A stretch of DNA of 18,066 nt from positions 1 through 18,066 of the forward strand of contig JAEDDA010000022.1 in the NCBI GenBank assembly GCA_016298185.1, in the 5' to 3' direction. Below the pieces are notes generated by a model. The model was not told the origin of the DNA, made no database searches, and worked only from the letters and a program-made list of their open reading frames with translations. Numbering within the stretch: position 1 is the stretch's first letter; every line of letters begins with the position of its first letter. Both the position numbers and the translations under genes were made by a program. The stretch comes from Bacilli bacterium. Lineage in GTDB: Bacteria; Bacillota_I; Bacilli_A; RFN20; CAG-826. This document shows positions 14,319 through 18,066 of the stretch, one piece after another.

Positions 14319-15410
14319 ATGTCTAAAGAATTAAAGAGAACTTATATTAACTTTCGTGATGTTCCGAAAAGAAATCAAATCGAATACACCAAAGAAGTAG
14401 AAATGCTCGATGATAAAGGCAATCTTCTTATTAAAGGTGGTTATGGACGTCGTGACTACTTTAAATTTGACGCAAAGAAATCTCGTCCGAGAAGTAGACT
14501 CAAACAATGGGATTTCTATCAAATTAGTAATGGTAAATTAATGGCGCAAGTATCTTTCGCAAACATCTCTCTTGCGGGATATATCTCCGTCGTCCTTGTG
14601 GACTTAACTACAGGTAAAAAACTCGTTGATAATATGTCTTTATTTATCGGAGGAAAGAAGTATCCACTTCCACCGATGAGTGATCAACCAAATGTTTTAG
14701 AATATACTATCGGAAAAGCACATTTTAAATTCGAAACCACGCAAAACAAACGTATTTTAGATGTCAAAATGATGAAGAAGAAAGTGCCAATAGAGGCGCA
14801 TTTTACCATGGATATGATTGAAAACCATGAAAATATGACCACCATTTTGCCATTTAAAAATAAACCAACCAGATTCTTTATGACCACCAAACAAAACTGT
14901 ATGCCTTGTGAGGGATATGTAACCTTCGGAAGTGACAAATGGTCATTTAGCAAAGATGATGCATTTGCCACTTTAGACTGGGGCAGAGTAAATACTCCAT
15001 ATAAACTAGTTTGGTATTGGGGCAATGCCTCAACTTACTTAACTGGTAAAGATGGCAAGAAACATCCATTTGGCTTTGAAATCACTTGGGGTATTGGTGA
15101 TGAAAGTAACGCTACTGAAACCGCTTTGTTCTATGATGGTAAACTCCATAAATTTGGATCAATAGATGTTAAACACTTTGTGAAGGATAGATATATGGAA
15201 GAATGGGAATTCGAAAGTGAAGATGGAAGATTTAATCTCACATTAACTCCAACATTAGACCATCACTCCGACTTAAATTTATTAGTGCTTCGTATGAACT
15301 CCCATCAAGTTCATGGCAAATATAATGGAACCGTTACATTAGATGATGGGACGGTATTAGAAATAAAAGATATGTATGGTTTCTGCGAATACGTGGAAAA
15401 CCGTTGGTAG
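14319..15410 (+). CDS. DUF2804 family protein
   Basis: 363 residues with no signal peptide or membrane helix. The LDWGRVNTPYKLVWYWGNAS stretch (219-238), with DWGR and WYWG, and the following PFGFEITWGIGDESNATE are hallmarks, as I recall them, of DUF2804 (PF10974). This family is predicted to be beta-rich and lipocalin-like, distantly like AttH/CrtC proteins that handle hydrophobic substrates. The central KQNCMPCEGYVTFG is also a family-type segment. AAGGA lies 12 bases before the ATG. It diverges from glmS and converges on the acyltransferase-like gene at 15437, sharing a terminator with it. Biochemical role unknown. A link to lipids or glycolipids is inference from fold and neighbours. Confidence 0.8.
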   Translation: MSKELKRTYINFRDVPKRNQIEYTKEVEMLDDKGNLLIKGGYGRRDYFKFDAKKSRPRSRLKQWDFYQISNGKLMAQVSFANISLAGYISVVLVDLTTGKKLVDNMSLFIGGKKYPLPPMSDQPNVLEYTIGKAHFKFETTQNKRILDVKMMKKKVPIEAHFTMDMIENHENMTTILPFKNKPTRFFMTTKQNCMPCEGYVTFGSDKWSFSKDDAFATLDWGRVNTPYKLVWYWGNASTYLTGKDGKKHPFGFEITWGIGDESNATETALFYDGKLHKFGSIDVKHFVKDRYMEEWEFESEDGRFNLTLTPTLDHHSDLNLLVLRMNSHQVHGKYNGTVTLDDGTVLEIKDMYGFCEYVENRW

Positions 15411-15426
15411 TTTCTTATAAAAGAAG

Positions 15427-15461
15427 AGAACTCGAATTATCGCTCGAGTTCTTTTTCTTTT
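15427..15461. terminator. Bidirectional terminator between DUF2804 and the CrtO-like gene
   Basis: AGAACTCGA (15427-15435) pairs with TCGAGTTCT (15444-15452), with T-rich runs on both strands. As at 8270-8302, the stop of the minus-strand gene is in or beside the loop and one arm encodes its last residues (ELER). Confidence 0.9.
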
Positions 15462-16057
15462 CTTTTGCGTCTTTCTTCAGCGCGAATATTGCTTTCATAA
15501 ATTTTCACTAATCGGTGGAGATTAAATTTAAGAATAAACGCAGGAAGAACAATGAGAATTGCGTTTAACACCGCGACTGGAAGAAGGATGGTGAATATGA
15601 GATTTGGATGACCAGTATACATATTGTAGTCCGCAAGTAATAGTAAGAAGGAAAATGGGACACTTAATAAGTGAATTGCCACACCATATCTTGCTTCTAA
15701 TATAAAACGAGCAATGTATTTATTGTCGTTTGGATCTACAACATGCCTTTTGCTGAATCCTGTAAACATACCTAATTCCGGAACATAGTTTTTCCATTTA
15801 TCCACACCAATCTTTTTATAAAAGATTAATTCTTTTTGTGATGCTTTAAACATCCCTTTATCTTTCAAAAACCACTTTTCTGGCATTCTTCTAATCACAA
15901 AGGCCACAAGTCCATCAAGTAAAATCGCAGCAATAGTAAAACCGATCACCAAAATAATGTATAACCACCACTTATCTTTATATAAAGGATTAAAGAGGCA
16001 GTTAAGCGTCGCTATAATCGCCATTCCTATAACAATGATAATTGAATAAAGTAACAT
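15437..16057 (-). CDS. CrtO-like acyltransferase-family membrane protein
   Basis: 206 residues with about four membrane helices (2-20, 31-54, 127-143, 153-176) and a charged C-terminal tail. The central cytosolic block runs from FKASQKELIFYKKIGVDKWK to FSKRHV and then RFILEARYGVAIHLL. It resembles the conserved block of glycosyl-4,4'-diaponeurosporenoate acyltransferase (CrtO, PF18927), where a similar YKxxGIxxWK and E-x2-R-x4-H pattern occurs. Recognition is from memory of that family. Its ATG shares one base with the stop of the GT8-PlsC gene (TAATG), so the two are coupled. No carotenoid synthesis genes are in the window, so acyl transfer to a glycolipid is a more cautious guess than staphyloxanthin synthesis. 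Confidence 0.6.
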   Translation of the reverse strand: MLLYSIIIVIGMAIIATLNCLFNPLYKDKWWLYIILVIGFTIAAILLDGLVAFVIRRMPEKWFLKDKGMFKASQKELIFYKKIGVDKWKNYVPELGMFTGFSKRHVVDPNDNKYIARFILEARYGVAIHLLSVPFSFLLLLADYNMYTGHPNLIFTILLPVAVLNAILIVLPAFILKFNLHRLVKIYESNIRAEERRKRKEKELER

Positions 16058-17877
16058 TATTTTTCCTCAGGTAAATATGTTAGCGGGATACCATAAACTT
16101 TTTCATAGAGTTCTTTACAAACTCTTTCGTTTTCCGCTTTTAAATAAGCGATATTTTCTTTTTCCTCTTTTCCGACATCTGGATAAATTGGTTCCATAAT
16201 ATGGAGAGTATAGGCTTGGATATAAGCACCATTTTCTTCTTTTTGTTTAGTATCACGCATTGTGATGAATGTTGGGATAATCGGGACATTGTTTCTTACT
16301 GCAAAAATAAAAGCACCTTGTTTTAATGGTTTTGGTTTGCGGTAGTTCCACCACATTGATTGTTCAGGATAGATTAAGATGAAGTGACCTTTCTTTAAGA
16401 GAATACCAACAGATTTAATCATATCTCTCATAACAGTTGGGTTTGTGGCAAGTGGTAAAGTATTGCAGTTTCTTAAAAAGAAACCAAATAAACCAGGCAT
16501 TGTGTAGTTACCTTCACGGATAACTTTATATAATTTTTTACCTCTTGTAACTTTTTTAAACGCTAAATGAATCGGGACACTATCAAATGGTGAGAAGTGA
16601 TTAGATGTAATAATCGCGCCACCTTTAACTTTCTTAAGGTTTTCTAAACCTTCATATCCATCGATAACAATCTCACCTTTTTTAATCATGTGTTTAAAGA
16701 AATAATTGGAATAGTAATTTGCCCACATAGTTTTAAATTTGCTAGTCCATTTTCTTCTTAAGTAGTCAACATCACCAGGCATCAAATGATTGAATGGAGG
16801 ATCGTTCTCCACATCAACATCGAATTTACGATGTGCTTCTAAATAATGAATCTCATCGACAATCGCTTGTCTTTCCGCATTAAGAGGGGGAAGTTTAACT
16901 TCATCTTCTCTAATTCTTCTTTCGATTGGTTTATAAGTTTTCTTCGCTGGCTTGCCATGTATCTTTTCATGGTATTCGTCAGCTTTCATAGCTTCAGCGT
17001 TACAGAAATCTTTAACGCCTTGAACACCTCGTAAAATCTTATCCCTAACTTCTTGTGGAATGGCGTCTCTATTCTTTAAGATTTGTTCTTTAGTTCCCGC
17101 CATTTCAGCGTATTTGAAGAAATATTCCTCATACATGATGTTCTTTAAGTTCCAAGGTTTGAACATTAAGTTATAGTGAATTAAGGATGGTTTTTCCATT
17201 CTTTCACCAAGTGGCATAACATTCCATTTTGCGTCCACTATTTTCACTTTGCCCTTACATAAATAGTTAAGTAAGTCTTGGTCTTGCGCCACTCTAAAAG
17301 TGACTTTCTTAAGCAATCTAATAACGCGTCTTTCTAAATTCCATTCTCTTAATTTCTTAAGATTCATGAGTAAGACACCTGCATTAAAGTATTTGCTATG
17401 ATCCATTTCGATAACTTTATCGACATAGTTTCCAAATTCTGGATATAGTTGAACAGATGCATCTGGGATAGCACCCACTAAGTTATCTCCTAAATCAGTG
17501 AAATATAAATTTGCGACATCCTCATTTAAGACAATATCACTATCAAGATATAAACCTTTATTTAGTGTTGGAAATAATCCTGGGATAAATAAACGGTAAT
17601 ATGTAGTAATTGTGTAATAATCACGAACGTCTAATCTCACAGATAATGATTGCATCTTCGCGGAGACATTGAAAAACGCCACAAAGATGTTCTTATTGTT
17701 TTGGTATTTTTTTAATGTCTTTCTACTTTCCATAGATAAACCAGTGTGTAAGACATTAATTCTATAAGCATATTTTTTCGAGGCGTGGGCGACGATACTT
17801 GCTAATGTAGTTGATAGAAAAGGAATATAATTATCATCAACTGTAAAGAATAAACGAACAACTTTTCTTCTTTCCAT
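16057..17877 (-). CDS. Fusion of GT8 glycosyltransferase and PlsC-type acyltransferase
   Basis: 606 residues in two catalytic parts. The N-terminal half (about 1-270) is a family 8 glycosyltransferase: VRLFFTVDDNY at the start, the metal/nucleotide-sugar motif LYLDSDIVL with DSD at 112-114, YFNAGVLLMNL, and LIHYNLMFKPWN. A charged linker (about 280-390) joins a C-terminal 1-acylglycerol-phosphate acyltransferase domain with catalytic SNHFSPFD (His427, Asp432), YPEQSMWW in place of the usual FPEGTRS, and VPIIPTF. The frame could start at 17919, but AAAGGAG ten bases before the ATG at 17877 fixes the start. It is coupled to the CrtO-like gene, suggesting consecutive glycosyl and acyl transfer in membrane glycolipid synthesis. 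Substrates are not known. Both domains look intact. Confidence 0.85.
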   Translation of the reverse strand: MERRKVVRLFFTVDDNYIPFLSTTLASIVAHASKKYAYRINVLHTGLSMESRKTLKKYQNNKNIFVAFFNVSAKMQSLSVRLDVRDYYTITTYYRLFIPGLFPTLNKGLYLDSDIVLNEDVANLYFTDLGDNLVGAIPDASVQLYPEFGNYVDKVIEMDHSKYFNAGVLLMNLKKLREWNLERRVIRLLKKVTFRVAQDQDLLNYLCKGKVKIVDAKWNVMPLGERMEKPSLIHYNLMFKPWNLKNIMYEEYFFKYAEMAGTKEQILKNRDAIPQEVRDKILRGVQGVKDFCNAEAMKADEYHEKIHGKPAKKTYKPIERRIREDEVKLPPLNAERQAIVDEIHYLEAHRKFDVDVENDPPFNHLMPGDVDYLRRKWTSKFKTMWANYYSNYFFKHMIKKGEIVIDGYEGLENLKKVKGGAIITSNHFSPFDSVPIHLAFKKVTRGKKLYKVIREGNYTMPGLFGFFLRNCNTLPLATNPTVMRDMIKSVGILLKKGHFILIYPEQSMWWNYRKPKPLKQGAFIFAVRNNVPIIPTFITMRDTKQKEENGAYIQAYTLHIMEPIYPDVGKEEKENIAYLKAENERVCKELYEKVYGIPLTYLPEEK

Positions 17878-18006
17878 AAAAAGACTTCTCCTTTGTCCGC
17901 AAACAATAATAGAAAACAAAGAATAATAAACAAATCTATTGTGGAAAAATATAATCTACTAAGCAGAATCTTTTAGGAGAGAAAGAATAATTCTACTCTC
18001 TTTTGA

Positions 18007-18036
18007 TATATATGTTCACTATGTGAACAAAGTAAA
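18007..18036 (-). promoter_or_regulatory. Candidate promoter of the GT8-PlsC operon with operator in the spacer
   Basis: TTTACT (18036-18031) and TATATA (18012-18007) are 18 bases apart, and the spacer holds the perfect 7-3-7 palindrome TGTTCACTATGTGAACA (18013-18029). A 5' leader of about 120 bases would follow, with a GAGAG/CTCTC plus AGAAT/ATTCT hairpin at 17977-18000. TetR- or MarR-type repressors use sites of this size and position. Confidence 0.5.
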
Positions 18037-18066
18037 TATTTTTGCTCTTTTATAGCAATATCAAAA

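Noticed and set aside
17977..18000. Plus-strand terminator from the GAGAG/CTCTC hairpin followed by TTTT
   Set aside because: No plus-strand gene precedes it, the stem is interrupted and the T-run is short; it is better read as a leader hairpin of the minus-strand operon.

Overview
The window looks like chromosomal DNA of a low-G+C Gram-positive-type bacterium, most plausibly an uncultured gut Bacilli/Tenericutes-type lineage. Visible grounds are AT-rich DNA, AGGAGG-like ribosome sites, compact hairpin-plus-U terminators, a Gram-positive-style lipobox lipoprotein, GlmS without any outer-membrane gene, and many co-directional genes with ATGA-type overlaps. TGA ends real genes (the Fur-family regulator and the 503-residue SDR) and Trp is encoded by TGG, so this is the standard bacterial code, not the Mycoplasma code. 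The lineage call is inference; no rRNA or marker phylogeny is possible here. No tRNA, rRNA, CRISPR array, insertion sequence or prophage was seen, and no gap between genes exceeds 300 bases.

Layout. 1-1201: a partial ArsP_2-type heavy-metal/manganese exporter, translationally coupled to a Fur-family regulator with its own Fur box and near-leaderless promoter. 1355-1681: an orphan basic 108-residue protein. 1793-5225, minus strand: a VUT-family (queuosine precursor) transporter with a structured leader, a short-chain dehydrogenase, and an ABC ATPase/permease pair ending at a terminator. 5238-6617: thyA-folA, the dTMP/folate pair. 6618-6884: a gap with a symmetric element. 6885-8240, plus strand: a secreted lipoprotein with a lipase-like serine hydrolase fold. 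8283-10738: an extended SDR coupled to an EFR1-type flavodoxin/2[4Fe-4S] protein. 10811-12239: monocistronic enolase with palindromes in its promoter. 12281-14261: glmS, divergent from a DUF2804 gene (14319-15410). 15427-18066: a GT8-PlsC fusion coupled to a CrtO-like acyltransferase-family membrane protein, with an operator-like palindrome upstream.

Most genes are core metabolism (nucleotides and folate, glycolysis, amino sugars, queuosine precursor uptake). The more unusual parts are the lipid/glycolipid cassette at the right end, the redox SDR-EFR1 pair, and several regulatory sites: a Fur box, a candidate SD-sequestering pseudoknot in front of the VUT transporter, an identical 17-base promoter motif at two unrelated genes, and palindromes in four promoters. 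Most ORFs with ambiguous starts (fur, the 3735-4400 SDR, glmS, GT8-PlsC) were shortened using promoter or ribosome-site positions. I found nothing I would call a clear new defence or mobile system. The best candidates for something undescribed are the VUT leader RNA and the GT8-PlsC/CrtO-like cassette.
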